Of a stretch of DNA of 64,000 nucleotides, positions 19,228-26,813 are shown one piece after another. The position numbers were made by a program, and so were the translations under genes. The DNA lies in the NCBI GenBank assembly GCA_003252395.1, contig QKEL01000007.1, forward strand, positions 29,117 through 93,116. Direction: 5' to 3'. Every line of letters begins with the position of its first letter. Position 1 is the first letter of the stretch. Source of the DNA: Spirochaetales bacterium (GTDB lineage: Bacteria; Spirochaetota; Spirochaetia; Treponematales; Treponemataceae). Below the pieces are notes generated by a model. It made no database searches and was not told the origin of the DNA. It worked only from the letters and a program-made list of their open reading frames with translations.

Positions 19228-19769
19228 CGGTAAAACAGCAAGAGGACAGGCTGGCGCGGCTCGCCCGCTCGATTGGCCATACGCTGAGCGAAACCCCCGT
19301 GGCGGAAACCGGCTCCTACGAGTATACCGCCTCCTATAAGAACGCGGAGCGCCACGAGCTCAAGGGCTCGTGGCGGGTAACCTCCCATCTGGTAGACGGC
19401 GTTCCGTACGAGCGGGTATACGCCGAGCATCGCTTTCCCGGCGAAACGCCGAAGGAACTCTCCTACGATTCGGTATACGAATTCCATACCCATCATTGCG
19501 TAAAGCGCGTCCTCGTTACCGCCCGCCTCGAAAAGGGCGTTTACGAGTACCGGCTTACGGTGGTCCTCTCTTGGAGAATTCGGGAAAAGAAACTGACGGT
19601 CCAGCCCTTGATCGGGTATCAGTACATCAGTCTCGACGGAAAACCGGCGGTAATCCAGGAACTTCCCCCGGACCCGTCTCCCCTGAACATCACCGTGGCA
19701 ATGGACGGCGCGACCCTGGTATTCACCGATAACCTGGACGTGAAACGGCTGGAGCGGATAGGGCAATGA
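19224..19769 (+). CDS. Unknown protein encoded between parA and cheB
   Basis: 181 residues, starting at the ATG that overlaps the parA stop; its own stop overlaps the cheB start. No signal peptide or membrane segment is evident. The sequence is rich in beta-strand-like stretches (SYEYTASYKNAERHELKGSW, YEYRLTVVLSWRIREKKL) and has a HTHHC motif near the middle. I do not recognise a family. Strict coupling to parA and cheB suggests a partner of the ParA protein or an adaptation factor. Confidence 0.8.
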   Translation: MTVKQQEDRLARLARSIGHTLSETPVAETGSYEYTASYKNAERHELKGSWRVTSHLVDGVPYERVYAEHRFPGETPKELSYDSVYEFHTHHCVKRVLVTARLEKGVYEYRLTVVLSWRIREKKLTVQPLIGYQYISLDGKPAVIQELPPDPSPLNITVAMDGATLVFTDNLDVKRLERIGQ

Positions 19770-20860
19770 ACCTCCAACGGAAGATCCGGGTGCTCGTGGT
19801 CGACGATTCGGCCGTGGCCCGGGAGCTGATAGCCAAGGGCCTCTCCGGGTTTCCCGACCTCGAGGTCGCGGCAACCGCCTCGGACGCCTGGGCGGCCAGG
19901 GACAAGATCGTGCTCCTGAAGCCCGACGTCATGACCCTGGATATCGAGATGCCGAAAATGGACGGGATCGAGTTCCTCGCGAAACTGCTTCCGCAATACC
20001 CCCTTCCGGTAATTATCGTTTCCGGGGTAACGCCGAGGGGCTCGGAACGCGCGCTGGCCGCCCTCAGGGCCGGTGCCGTGGATATCGTGGCGAAGCCCTC
20101 GGGCAGGGACGCGGAAGGATTGGCCCACATGCTGGCGCAGCTCGCCGAGAGAATCCGCGAGGCGTCCCGGGCGGACATGACGAAGATAGCGAAGCGGAAA
20201 ACGGTCGAGCCGCGCCCCGTGTACCGCCCCGCGGCGGTCTCCGGCGAGGGGAGACTGATCGCCATCGGTGCCTCCACCGGGGGCACCAACGTATTAAACC
20301 AGATAATACCGCAATTCCCGCCGGACATGCCGCCCGTGGTCGTGGTCCAGCACATGCCTCCCGTGTTCACCCGGATGTTCGCCGAAACGCTTGATAAGGC
20401 GTCCTCGGTGCGGGTCCGGGAGGCGAAGGACGGGGACGTGGCGGAACGGGGCGTCGTATTGATCGCCCCGGGCGACTTTCACCTGCGCGTCGCGAAGCGC
20501 GGGGACCGCTGGCAGGTAACCTGCTCGGGCGGCGACAAGATCAGCGGGCACCGCCCCTCGGTAGACGCGCTTTTCGACTCCGTGGCCGAGGCCGCGGGCG
20601 AAAGGGGGACGGGACTGTTGCTTACGGGCATGGGCGCGGACGGGGCGAACGGCCTACTGCGCATGAGACGGCGGGGCGCGCGGTGCTTCGCCCAAAGCGA
20701 GGAAAGCTCCGTCGTTTTCGGCATGCCCGGCGAGGCCTGGAAGCGCGGGGCGGCGGAACGGCTTTTGGATATAGAAGAAATGACCGCGACCCTGCTCGGA
20801 ATACCGAATAAGCCGGCCACGGAAACGGGAAGGAGCGCAGTATCGCAACCCACACGGTAG
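19766..20860 (+). CDS. cheB: Chemotaxis methylesterase/deamidase CheB
   Basis: 364 residues. The N-terminal receiver has Asp59 (VMTLDIEMPKMDG). The C-terminal esterase has catalytic Ser170 (AIGASTGGTNVL), His196 (VVQHMPPVFT) and the Asp of TGMGADG. It removes methyl groups from receptors when phosphorylated by CheA. The start overlaps the previous stop by four bases. Confidence 0.96.
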   Translation: MNLQRKIRVLVVDDSAVARELIAKGLSGFPDLEVAATASDAWAARDKIVLLKPDVMTLDIEMPKMDGIEFLAKLLPQYPLPVIIVSGVTPRGSERALAALRAGAVDIVAKPSGRDAEGLAHMLAQLAERIREASRADMTKIAKRKTVEPRPVYRPAAVSGEGRLIAIGASTGGTNVLNQIIPQFPPDMPPVVVVQHMPPVFTRMFAETLDKASSVRVREAKDGDVAERGVVLIAPGDFHLRVAKRGDRWQVTCSGGDKISGHRPSVDALFDSVAEAAGERGTGLLLTGMGADGANGLLRMRRRGARCFAQSEESSVVFGMPGEAWKRGAAERLLDIEEMTATLLGIPNKPATETGRSAVSQPTR

Positions 20861-21321
20861 GGATCGGGGAATGGATCGTGAGCGCGAATCCCGGCGACCA
20901 GATAAAAACCTTCGCGCTCGGCTCGTGCGTGGCGGTGCTCATGTTCGATACGATACGGGGCATCGCGGGCATGCTGCATTTCGCCCTGCCCGATTCCTCG
21001 ATAGACGCCAGAAAGGGACAGGAACGGCCGGGCTACTTCGCCGACCTCGGTATCCCCTTCATGATCGAGGACATGAAAAAGATGGGCGCCGTCCGGCAGA
21101 ACGTGCGCATCAAGCTCGTCGGCGGGGCCTCGGTGATGGACGACAAGGGACTGTTCGACATCGGCAAGCGGAACATCCTGGCGGCGAAAAAGATACTCTG
21201 GAAAAGCTCGCTCGGGGCGACCGCCGAGGATACCGGGGGCGAAATCAGCCGAACGGTCACGCTCTTCGCGGACACCGGGGGGACCCTCATCTCCTCCGGC
21301 CAGCGCCAATGGGAGATATAG
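20842..21321 (+). CDS. cheD: Chemoreceptor glutamine deamidase CheD, probable AUC start
   Basis: CheD deamidates receptor glutamines and can bind CheC-type phosphatases. The catalytic Cys is in ALGSCVAV and the His in GMLHFALPDS; KLVGGASV also fits. The frame is open from 20812, but the only ATG/GTG/TTG is the GTG at 20878, which would cut off the conserved first strand (HTVGIGEWIVS). AAGGAG at 20830-20835 lies six bases before ATC at 20842, giving a family-like N-terminus, so that start is used here. The alternative is a truncated protein or a sequence error. Confidence 0.85.
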   Translation: MATHTVGIGEWIVSANPGDQIKTFALGSCVAVLMFDTIRGIAGMLHFALPDSSIDARKGQERPGYFADLGIPFMIEDMKKMGAVRQNVRIKLVGGASVMDDKGLFDIGKRNILAAKKILWKSSLGATAEDTGGEISRTVTLFADTGGTLISSGQRQWEI

Positions 21322-21322
21322 C

Positions 21323-21703
21323 ATGAAAGCATTCCGTACCGTACTGATCGTGGACGACTCGGCGACCTCGCGCATGATCATACAGCGCTGCGTGGAAATG
21401 TGCGGCTTCGAGATAGGCGCGTTCGTGGAGGCCGAGAACGGCATAGACGGCCTTACGGCCCTGGACGGGGCCGATACGGTGGACCTGATCTTCTCCGACA
21501 TAAACATGCCGAAGATGGACGGCACCACGTTCATCAAGCTGGTTAAGAACAAGGAGTCCACCGCGGGCATACCGATCGTGGTAACCTCGAGCGTCGCGCT
21601 GAGCGCGGTGGAATCGGGGCTGAAACAGCTCGGGGTAACGGGCGTTATCCAAAAGCCCGTATCGCCGGAAAAAGTTCTCGCCGTTTTGGGAGGCCTCTCG
21701 TGA
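21323..21703 (+). CDS. cheY: Chemotaxis response regulator CheY
   Basis: 126 residues, REC only: DD at 11-12, phospho-Asp59 in LIFSDINMPKMDG, Thr/Ser in VVTSS, Lys in IQKPVSP. As the CheY of the main operon it should carry the CheA signal to the flagellar switch. It begins one base after the cheD stop. Confidence 0.93.
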   Translation: MKAFRTVLIVDDSATSRMIIQRCVEMCGFEIGAFVEAENGIDGLTALDGADTVDLIFSDINMPKMDGTTFIKLVKNKESTAGIPIVVTSSVALSAVESGLKQLGVTGVIQKPVSPEKVLAVLGGLS

Positions 21704-22176
21704 ACGACCAAATCGATCCCGCCCGCGCGGGAAAGCTCCTCGCGGCGGCGACCTCGGAAGCCTTCGCGGAGATGACCTTCATCGACGTAAGCCCGATTCA
21801 GGCCGGCGACGGCCTCCCGGAAGCGGGGCAAGACGTTCAGTGCGCGGCCATAGACGTCATGGCCCCCCTCTCCTGCAGAATCGAGATGAAGGTGCCTCCC
21901 GCGATCCGGGACCGGGTGATAGACGCCCTTTTCAGCGAAAGCCCCGAACGGGACCGAAAAAAAAACGCGGAAGATTCCGTTCTCGAGATGCTCAACGTCA
22001 TCACGGGAAATTTCCTCTCCGCGTATTTCGGACCGCAAACCGAGGTTCGGCTTTCATTGCCCCGGTACCTCTACCTGGACGAACGGCTGCCGGGCACCGC
22101 GGTGGCGGACCTCCGGCTCAACGCCGAGGGAACGCCCCTCGATCTTACCCTGTTCTCGGTTAGATACCGCTACTGA
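21700..22176 (+). CDS. cheX: CheX/CheC-family CheY-P phosphatase
   Basis: 158 residues. The signature ExxN is at 96-99 in SVLEMLNVITGNFLSAYFG, the active-site pattern of CheX/CheC-type phosphatases that dephosphorylate CheY. Only one such motif is seen, which favours CheX over CheC. GTG start overlaps the cheY stop by four bases. Last gene of the operon; its final 17 bases overlap the convergent second cheY gene. Confidence 0.82.
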   Translation: MNDQIDPARAGKLLAAATSEAFAEMTFIDVSPIQAGDGLPEAGQDVQCAAIDVMAPLSCRIEMKVPPAIRDRVIDALFSESPERDRKKNAEDSVLEMLNVITGNFLSAYFGPQTEVRLSLPRYLYLDERLPGTAVADLRLNAEGTPLDLTLFSVRYRY

Positions 22177-22516
22177 TCGCCGCCAGCAGTGCCTCTTTCT
22201 GGAAGGGCTTCACGATAAAGCCCTTGGCTCCCAGGCCCATCGCCTCGGTCTTGAGCGATTCCTCGTCCTGGGTGGTCAACACGAACACGGGCACGCCCGC
22301 GATATCGGGCCGGTTTTTCCGTTCCTTCAAGAACTCGATCCCGTTCATCTCCGGCATGTTGATGTCGAGCAATATGCAATCGACCTTCGCGGTTTTTAAG
22401 ACCTCAAGGGCCTGTTTCCCGTTCTCGGCTTCCTCGACGGTATGGCCCGCCCCCTTGAGCGCCAGGGAAATGATCTTCCGCATGGTCGAGGAATCGTCTA
22501 CAGAAAGGAATTTCAT
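22160..22516 (-). CDS. Second CheY-type response regulator
   Basis: 118 residues, REC only: DD at 7-8, phospho-Asp51 in CILLDINMPEMNG, Thr in VLTTQDEE and Lys in IVKPFQKE. The start overlaps the stop of the upstream membrane gene by four bases, so the two are coupled. It converges on cheX with a 17-base antisense overlap. It resembles chemotaxis CheYs more than transcription-factor receivers. Confidence 0.93.
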   Translation of the reverse strand: MKFLSVDDSSTMRKIISLALKGAGHTVEEAENGKQALEVLKTAKVDCILLDINMPEMNGIEFLKERKNRPDIAGVPVFVLTTQDEESLKTEAMGLGAKGFIVKPFQKEALLAAISSGI

Positions 22517-23100
22517 AATCGTACCTCCATGAGTGCATCCTTTTCGGCATTGGTTTTCGCGCGGGCGATCAGGGCCTTTCGAACCCGGTCGAACCGCTCG
22601 TTTAGTTTTCTTTGGGAAACGGGGGAGCTAGAGGCCGCGGCCCGCTCCGAAAGGCGCCGGCCGGCGGCATCGAGCATATCCACCGCGCTTTCAAGCATTT
22701 GCCGCGTCATGTCCTGAAACTGCAGGGCTTCGAGAATACGGTCCAGGTCGGCGAGGGTATCGCCGCCGCCGTTAGTCGAATCGCCGGAGGAAAGGCAGCG
22801 GGCGCGCAGGATATTCAGGGTATCTATGGCGGTAAGGGTCGCCACCTCCGTCTCCCGGGGAACCGCCGCCACGACCGCGGCGGCCAGGGGCAGATCGATC
22901 CGCGACGCGTCCTCGATGGCCCGCTCCAGGGTGCCGCGCCGGAGGGCGAGCGCGATCGCGGCGGACAGGGAGAATACCGAGGACAGGGCGAGCAGGATCA
23001 GGGGAATCCGAAGGGAATCGGCGCCGAAAACGAGAAGCGCCGCGGCGGCGCACAGGTTGATCAATAAAGACAGCAATATCGTTACTTGGGCGAATTTCAT
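22513..23100 (-). CDS. Membrane protein with a CheZ-like LQFQDxxxQ motif
   Basis: 195 residues. Two membrane segments lie at about 5-26 and 31-53. A helical cytoplasmic part follows, with ALQFQDMTRQMLE at about 125-137. Asp130 and Gln134 have the D-x3-Q spacing of the CheZ catalytic pair (D143/Q147 in E. coli). It is coupled to a stand-alone cheY gene by a 4-bp overlap. I infer a membrane-anchored CheY-P phosphatase or a receptor-like scaffold. The motif also occurs in some receptor-like proteins, so function is not proven. Confidence 0.7.
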   Translation of the reverse strand: MKFAQVTILLSLLINLCAAAALLVFGADSLRIPLILLALSSVFSLSAAIALALRRGTLERAIEDASRIDLPLAAAVVAAVPRETEVATLTAIDTLNILRARCLSSGDSTNGGGDTLADLDRILEALQFQDMTRQMLESAVDMLDAAGRRLSERAAASSSPVSQRKLNERFDRVRKALIARAKTNAEKDALMEVRL

Positions 23101-23193
23101 AATACTGGAAAGTATAGTTCACTCTCCGCGAGTCCGCCAGTATCGCGGAATAATTCGCCTCAAAAAAAGAACGCGTCGGCTCGGAAACGCCGC

Positions 23194-25242
23194 TTACCGG
23201 TAGTTGCCCAGCCCGCCCTTTTTGACCTCGTAGTGGCTAAAGCTCATCGCGAAGGAAGCGCGGCCCTGGGTCACCGAGCGGAGGGCCGTGGAGAAGCCGA
23301 ACATCTTGGCCATGGGCGCCTGGGCGTGCACCACCTCGATCGAGGGCTTCGATTCCAGGCTCGAGATAAGGCCGCCCCGTTGGGTCACCTGGCTCATCGC
23401 GTCGCCCACGAAATCCTTCGGGCACAGGATATCCACGTTCATCACCGGCTCCAAAAGCTCAGGAGAGGCCTTGCGGCACGCCTCGTCGAAGGCGTGCGAG
23501 GCGGCGGCCTCGAAGGCGAAGGTGGTAGAGGTAAGCTCGTTCCACTCGAGGGCGGTCACCGTCACGCCCACGTCCACGCAGGGATAGCCGTACTGTATGC
23601 CCGAGCCGAAGGCGCTCGTGACCGCGAGCTCGATCGCGTCGAAGATCTCCTCGGGAATTTGGGCTTTCTTGGCCTTGCAGGAGTACCGGTTTCCCGTGCC
23701 CCGGGGCAGCGGTTCCACGGTGAGGGTAACCCCCGCGGTGTTTTCCTTTCCGCCGAGCACCTTGCTGAAGGATTCGGAATGCTCCGCCGAGGCGGTGACC
23801 GACTCGCGGTACGTAACCTGGGGGTTTCCCACCCGGGCCTCTACCTTGAAATCGTCGATCATGCGGGTAACGAGCACGTCGAGATGGAGCTCTCCCATGC
23901 CCGAAATGATCAGCTGCCCGGTTTCCGCGTCCTCGCGGCTCGTAAAGGTCGGGTCTTCCCGGGCGAGAATATCGAGCGTATCCTTGAGTTTGTCGCGCTC
24001 CGAAAGGGTCTTGGGCTCTATGGCGACGGAAATGACCGGCTCGGGGAAGTGCATCTTCTCCAGGAGGATCGGCATGCCCTCGCTTCCCACCGTATCGCCG
24101 GTCTGGGCGATCTTAAAGCCGATGACCACCGCGATATCGCCCGCCTCCACGGCGTCCATGGGCTCGGACTTATTCGAGTGCATGCGGAGGATTCGGTTTA
24201 CCCGTTCCCGCTTTTTCTTTCCCACGTTGAACACCTGGTCGCCGGTCTTGATCTTGCCGGAGTACATGCGCACGTAGCAAAGCGATCCCGCCTCGCGGTC
24301 GTACTGGATCTTGAACACCAGGCCGAGGGCCACGCCGGAAGCGTCGCAGAGGACGGAAATATCCTCTTCCTTCTTCGTATGGAACCCGACGGCCGCCGGA
24401 ACCTCGTGGGGCGCGGGCAGATAGTCGATTATGCCGTCGATCAGGGGCTGAATGCCCTGGTTTCGCCTCGAGGCGCCGCAAAGGAAGGGAATGAAGGCGC
24501 GCTCCAGGGTTCCCTTGCGAATTTCCGCGCGGATGAGGCCCGCGGGAATGTCCGCGCCCTCGAGAATGAGCTCGGTAAGCTCGTCCGAACGCGAGGAAAG
24601 CGCGTCTAAGAGCTTATCCCGCCAGGCGTGGGCTTCCGCAGCGCGCGAGGAGTCTATCTCGGAATAGACGAGCGTTTCTCCGTCGTCCGCGGGATCGAAG
24701 CGGATTTCCCGCATATCGATAAGGTCGATCACGCCCTCGAAGTCGCTCCCCTGCCCTATCGGGAGCTGGAGCGCCACGCACTGGGCGCCGAATTTCTCGC
24801 GAACGTCGTTCATGGCCGCGTAAAAGTCCGCGCCGACGCGGTCCATCTTGTTCACGAAGCACACGCGGGGAACCTTGTATTGGTCGGCCTGGCGCCACAC
24901 GGTCTCCGTCTGGGGCTGCACGCCGCCCACCGCGCAGAGCACCGCCACGGCGCCGTCGAGCACGCGCAGGGACCGCTCTACCTCCGCGGTAAAATCCACG
25001 TGGCCGGGGGTATCGATGATATTGATCTGGTGGTCGCGCCAATAGGTGGTGGTCGCCGCGCTCTGAATGGTGATTCCCCGTTCCTGCTCCTGGGCCATCC
25101 AGTCCATCGTGGCCTCGCCGTCGTCTATCTCGCCGATGCGGTGGATCTTCCCGGTATAGAAAAGGATCCGCTCTGTCGTGGTGGTCTTCCCGGCGTCGAT
25201 ATGGGCCATGATTCCGATATTGCGCATTTTGTCCAGATTCAT
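23194..25242 (-). CDS. fusA: Translation elongation factor G
   Basis: 682 residues. The GTPase has G1 AHIDAGKTTTTERI, the switch II region DTPGHVDFTAEVERSL and NKMD, followed by domains II-V to the end. It promotes tRNA-mRNA translocation. The start at 25242 (MNLDKMRNIGIM) is chosen because AGGAG lies eight bases before it and a promoter further up; longer readings add unsupported sequence. Spirochaetes often encode several EF-G paralogues, and this copy stands alone without rpsL/rpsG/tuf, so it need not be the only one. Confidence 0.93.
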   Translation of the reverse strand: MNLDKMRNIGIMAHIDAGKTTTTERILFYTGKIHRIGEIDDGEATMDWMAQEQERGITIQSAATTTYWRDHQINIIDTPGHVDFTAEVERSLRVLDGAVAVLCAVGGVQPQTETVWRQADQYKVPRVCFVNKMDRVGADFYAAMNDVREKFGAQCVALQLPIGQGSDFEGVIDLIDMREIRFDPADDGETLVYSEIDSSRAAEAHAWRDKLLDALSSRSDELTELILEGADIPAGLIRAEIRKGTLERAFIPFLCGASRRNQGIQPLIDGIIDYLPAPHEVPAAVGFHTKKEEDISVLCDASGVALGLVFKIQYDREAGSLCYVRMYSGKIKTGDQVFNVGKKKRERVNRILRMHSNKSEPMDAVEAGDIAVVIGFKIAQTGDTVGSEGMPILLEKMHFPEPVISVAIEPKTLSERDKLKDTLDILAREDPTFTSREDAETGQLIISGMGELHLDVLVTRMIDDFKVEARVGNPQVTYRESVTASAEHSESFSKVLGGKENTAGVTLTVEPLPRGTGNRYSCKAKKAQIPEEIFDAIELAVTSAFGSGIQYGYPCVDVGVTVTALEWNELTSTTFAFEAAASHAFDEACRKASPELLEPVMNVDILCPKDFVGDAMSQVTQRGGLISSLESKPSIEVVHAQAPMAKMFGFSTALRSVTQGRASFAMSFSHYEVKKGGLGNYR

Positions 25243-25269
25243 CGATTTAACTCCTAAAGTTAATGGGCT

Positions 25270-25298
25270 ATAGTACCGGTTTGCGCGGGAATTCTCAA
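25270..25298 (-). promoter_or_regulatory. Sigma70 promoter of fusA
   Basis: TTGAGA (25293-25298) and TACTAT (25270-25275) on the minus strand, spacing 17 bases, then a short leader with AGGAG. Confidence 0.6.
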
Positions 25299-25530
25299 GG
25301 GGATTCAAATAGGGCGGAAAGAGGCAGGGAGCGCATGCAGGGGCGACGGTCAAGTTCCGCAGCCGGCGGCGAGCGCGTCTTTGCGGGGGAGAGGGCGACA
25401 TTCCCCGAAACGCGATTCATGAAGACAAAAAGCCGTGCCCATGGTAGGGTTTCGGGCGGGTTCAACCCGTCCCCCGAAAATCCCAAGATATGACAAGCGC
25501 GGAATCGCGCGGCGTAGTAAGGTACAAACG
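25299..25530. other. Intergenic region between fusA and the AraC-type gene
   Basis: Contains an imperfect GC hairpin at 25451-25479 (TTCGGG-CGGGTT pairing with AACCCG-TCCCCCGAA) about 50 bases before the regulator start. It could be an operator or an old terminator. No protein-coding frame is convincing. Confidence 0.35.
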
Positions 25531-26430
25531 ATGAAGGAAGACACGAAGACCGACTGGCACCGAAAGGTCGACGAGGCCCTGATCAAGCTTCTCGACCGTC
25601 TCGACGATCCGCCCGATTTCAGGCGAATAGCGGAGGAAGTCGCGGCCTCTCCCTATCACTTCCATAAGAAGTTTCGGGAATTGACCGGCGAAACCTTCAA
25701 GGCCTGCACGGACAGACTGAGACTGGAAAAGGCCATGGCCATGCTTCGCGAAAACAAAAGCGTCACCGAGATCGCCTTCGATTGCGGCTATTCCACCGTC
25801 GAAATGTTCTCGAAGGCCGTTCGGAAGGCATGGGGCATGAGTCCGACGCGGCTAAAGCGGCAAGCTTCGTGGCATCCCTTCATTCCGTCCAGGGTTGGGG
25901 TTCATTATTCCGGAAAGAATGACCGCAAAGCCTGGTTCTACGCTCAGGGAGGCAATGAAACCATGGAAACAAAAATCGTGCAGTTTAACGAAAAGCGCTT
26001 TTACGGCTATCCAATCGTCGGCGACTACTGGCAGCTGCCGCAAGCGTGGGAACGCTTTTTCGCCGCCGTCGGCAAGAACGGCATAGGGCAACTCGGGACC
26101 GAATACATGTCGGTCTTTTTGGACAACTCGGATTCGGTTCCGCAGGAACGGAAGCGCGCGATGGCGGGCTTCGTAACGGAAAAAAAGCTCGACGGCGCAT
26201 TCGATTTCGAGGAATATACCATTCCCTCGGGGCTCTATGCCGTTACCGTTCATTTCGGCAGCTCAGAGTCCATCGGGCCCGTTTGGGAGCAATGGACCAA
26301 AAAGTGGCTGCCGGATAGCGGATGGGAACCGGACTTCACGCGACCTAACTATGAATGGTACCAGAACCGCCTGGAGAATCCGGAATTACTGTTGACCTTC
26401 CTCGTCACGGCGGTAAAGAGGAAAGAATAG
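25531..26430 (+). CDS. AraC-family regulator with GyrI-like effector domain
   Basis: 299 residues. Two AraC helix-turn-helix motifs fill the first about 110 residues (FRRIAEEVAASPYHFHKKFR and SVTEIAFDCGYSTVEMFSKA). The C-terminal half (about 150-299) resembles the GyrI-like/AraC effector-binding fold with IPSGLYAVTVHFG. Members of this architecture (Rob/BmrR-like) sense small hydrophobic or cationic compounds and control efflux or stress genes. The target is unknown; no efflux gene is adjacent. Start ATG 25531 has only a weak AAGG upstream. Confidence 0.85.
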   Translation: MKEDTKTDWHRKVDEALIKLLDRLDDPPDFRRIAEEVAASPYHFHKKFRELTGETFKACTDRLRLEKAMAMLRENKSVTEIAFDCGYSTVEMFSKAVRKAWGMSPTRLKRQASWHPFIPSRVGVHYSGKNDRKAWFYAQGGNETMETKIVQFNEKRFYGYPIVGDYWQLPQAWERFFAAVGKNGIGQLGTEYMSVFLDNSDSVPQERKRAMAGFVTEKKLDGAFDFEEYTIPSGLYAVTVHFGSSESIGPVWEQWTKKWLPDSGWEPDFTRPNYEWYQNRLENPELLLTFLVTAVKRKE

Positions 26431-26527
26431 GACGTACGCTTTTTCGCCCGGCTTATACGCGGTACGGGTCGTTGAAAGGCTTCGGTCTTTTCGACGGCCC
26501 GCCAGCGCGGCGGCCGACCCCGCCCCG

Positions 26528-26606
26528 GCAAGGACTTTCTGGCCGCCGCTGCGGCGGGGGACAAGGCCGGACTGAAAGTACGGCCCGCTCTTGCAAGGAC
26601 TTTCTG
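26528..26606. repeat. Pair of 14-bp direct repeats
   Basis: GCAAGGACTTTCTG occurs at 26528-26541 and again at 26593-26606, in a GC-rich non-coding stretch. Possibly the trace of a small duplication or insertion. Confidence 0.55.
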
Positions 26607-26643
26607 CGTCAATCTTGATTCTTCAATTTCGCATTATTGGGCT

Positions 26644-26711
26644 TTAGACCTACCGACCTACCGTCCAGCCTACCAGCCTACCAGCCTACCGACCTACCTA
26701 CCGGTCGGTAG
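26644..26711. repeat. CCTACC-rich short tandem repeat ending in a hairpin
   Basis: Seven or so copies of CCTACC with AG, GA or GTC spacers, about 8 bases apart. The last units form a perfect 9-bp inverted repeat, CTACCGACC (26686-26694) with GGTCGGTAG (26703-26711). Lies between the AraC-type gene and the GH3 gene. Could be a repeat array, a terminator or a binding region; spacing is too short for CRISPR. Confidence 0.7.
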
Positions 26712-26813
26712 ATTTGTTGAAGTATTCTACCAACCGACTAAGCCTTTCCTCTTGCATTTTCCTCCAAGTCATGCGATATTTGTTTCTTAAAGAAACATAT
26801 CAAGGAGCATTTC

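Larger units (their letters stand above)
26431..26813. other. 383-base non-coding spacer
   Basis: Holds the 14-bp repeat pair, the CCTACC array and an AT-richer leader with AAGGAG before the GH3 start. No convincing coding frame. Composition changes sharply from GC-rich (26500-26600) to mixed. Confidence 0.6.

Noticed and set aside
25451..25479. Strong terminator between fusA and the AraC-type gene
   Set aside because: Imperfect stem with no T-run, and both neighbouring genes point away from it; kept only as a note.
26644..26711. Possible CRISPR array
   Set aside because: Units are 6-8 bases with no spacer-length sequence and no cas gene in the window.
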